This document shows positions 62,787 through 64,000 of a stretch of 64,000 nt of DNA, piece after piece. Source of the stretch: Scolanthus callimorphus (lineage: Eukaryota; Cnidaria; Anthozoa; Actiniaria; Edwardsiidae). The position numbers and the translations under genes were made by a program. The stretch covers positions 24,362,280-24,426,279 of the forward strand of contig CM066924.1 of assembly GCA_033964015.1 (NCBI GenBank). The letters run 5' to 3'. The notes below the pieces were generated by a model. That model had not been told where the DNA came from, made no database searches, and saw nothing but the letters and a program-made list of their open reading frames with translations. Position 1 is the stretch's first letter; every line of letters begins with the position of its first letter.

Positions 62787-63896
62787 TTATATTTCTGTTT
62801 CAATAGGAACTCGTAATTTCGATGAAGGTCGCTTTCGAGGTTCAAGGATTAGCGATGTCCGGTACAATGCGTCCTCATCCATACAAAGCTCTTTAGCAGT
62901 AAGATAGCGCACAACCTGCCATGGAGAAAAAGTAAATATTTAGATTTTATCAAAAATATATAAGTGAGGATATGTAGCGCGCGGTAATGTTGTGTAATGC
63001 ACTCGGTGTGTGTGGACGTGCGCGTTTGTACTTGTCTTGTTAATACAGCACTACCCTTGGAACCAGAGTCTCCAGCTTCACTCATATGAGCCCGCGCGAA
63101 GTTGGCAAAACCTCGTGGCTCGTCTCACGCATGCGCGCGCTCAAACGACTGAAGGTGGACACTCTCCCTCCTGGTTTTCAAGGCTTATTTCCCCGAAACA
63201 CATACAAGTGTGCGTCTGTTGTTGTTACTCCGTATTATACGTACGTTATGATCACACTGAATGCCGTATGGGGTTTGCTGATAATGACGAATTTCTTGTA
63301 TAACTTGAGCAACCTGTGAAATAAGGAACGCATTACTGCAGGATCAATTGGTTGGTACCAAACATAGGTACGCAGAGCGTACGGGAAGCTATTTGCTGAT
63401 ACTCTACAGGGTACTGGGGCAGGGCCGGCCGTGCACAACCTTGTTGCCAGCATTCCAAAGGAAGCCCAAGAAGCGATTTGCAGAGCAAATACCCTAAAAA
63501 AAGGCGTCTTACTAGGAGGAAGAAATACTAATATGCGTCAAGCAATAAAAAATAATTGCGGCCGTCTCTTAGCTCTGACCGATTTTGGGTCAGTAATTAC
63601 GTAATGGATGGGAATTTCTCATGGTGAATTCAGGCGTCTCCTCTCGGCGCAAAATGAGCTACAACCAAGAGTGAAGGGACAGCTGAAATTCAGGCTAGTG
63701 ATACCAAAAACGCCATTCCACAGAGATTCCACAGAGAAGGATAGATCCTAGTGCATTCGTGATTAAGGTAGTTCATACCATTCTCATTTTGGAGAAGTTG
63801 ACGAGTCCATCCTCATTACAATCCGGTGTACCATCTTCTATGAACGCCAAGTCTGTCAAGTAGAACCCTAAATACGGCACACATGGTGGATCCGCG
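62787..63896 (-). CDS. RASGRF: RASGRF-type RasGEF, C-terminal exons, enters from right edge
   Basis: Ras guanine-nucleotide exchange factor. Exons: 63896-63779, 63313-63245, 62915-62787 (with stop); the last two are phase-0 throughout and the first begins in phase 2. The first exon gives [20 protein letters not shown] and [10 protein letters not shown], the second [19 protein letters not shown], the third [18 protein letters not shown] and SLILEPRKR. These match the end of the CDC25-type catalytic domain of vertebrate RASGRF1/2 more closely than SOS, RASGRP or RAPGEF as I recall them. The upstream DH, PH, IQ and REM regions would lie beyond 64000. The sequence is in frame. Which of RASGRF1/2 it corresponds to is not decidable; invertebrates usually have one. 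Confidence 0.88.
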
Positions 63897-64000
63897 CTGT
63901 TAAATAAAAAAAAACATGATTGTTAAATGTCAACAACGAACGGTCTGGGGTAAGCTCCAGGCATTGTCCAGACATTGTTATATCGGAGGGCTGAAGTACA

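Noticed and set aside
62160..62907. Ser/Pro-rich open frame on the plus strand
   Set aside because: Encoded by a CAT-rich microsatellite and antisense to the RASGRF terminal exon.

Overview
This is a eukaryotic (metazoan) nuclear window: genes are split by GT-AG introns, intergenic DNA is AT-rich and full of short palindromic mobile elements, tRNA-derived SINE pieces and satellites, and there is no bacterial gene organisation. The mix of genes suggests an anthozoan cnidarian, probably a stony coral or sea anemone: an ASIC/DEG channel, a secreted PAN plus multi-pentraxin protein, a secreted TSP1-repeat protein, a WAP protein and conserved TICRR, GLMP, RPS15 and RASGRF homologues. The species cannot be fixed from the sequence alone. 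I assembled the genes exon by exon from splice sites, phase matching and remembered family motifs; no search was run.

Layout. 81-6363 (-): 5' part of TICRR/Treslin, the DNA replication initiation factor, running off the left edge. 9870-18481 (-): ASIC/ENaC-family sodium channel. 21417-30004 (-): secreted protein with a PAN/apple domain and three pentraxin domains; one exon/intron junction is tandemly amplified (121-bp unit, 25649-26616). 30005-35595: repeat-rich intergenic DNA with a 21-bp minisatellite. 35596-36910 (+): ribosomal protein S15, the only plus-strand gene found. 39840-43357 (-): GLMP, a lysosomal membrane glycoprotein. 44507-46622 (-): secreted TSP1/EGF-like protein. 48931-49348: eleven 38-bp repeats, ten carrying a perfect TGACGTCA. 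49788-53502 (-): unrecognised two-exon gene. 57946-60382 (-): small secreted WAP-domain protein. 62787-63896 (-): last three exons of a RASGRF-type RasGEF, entering from the right edge.

The neighbours share no pathway; this is ordinary mixed gene content. Four secreted or surface proteins (ASIC, PAN-pentraxin, TSP1, WAP) lie among housekeeping genes. The clearest anomaly at window scale is that five coding exons in four genes each need one single-base correction inside a short homopolymer to stay in frame. Splice phases fit only after the correction in three of the five (pentraxin 21995-22167, TSP1 45296-45465, and the join in the two-exon gene). Uncorrected long-read consensus errors explain this better than gene decay. 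I found no convincing new multi-gene system. The most unusual items are the amplified splice junction, the CRE-bearing array and the three-pentraxin protein whose middle domain has lost both members of its disulfide pair.
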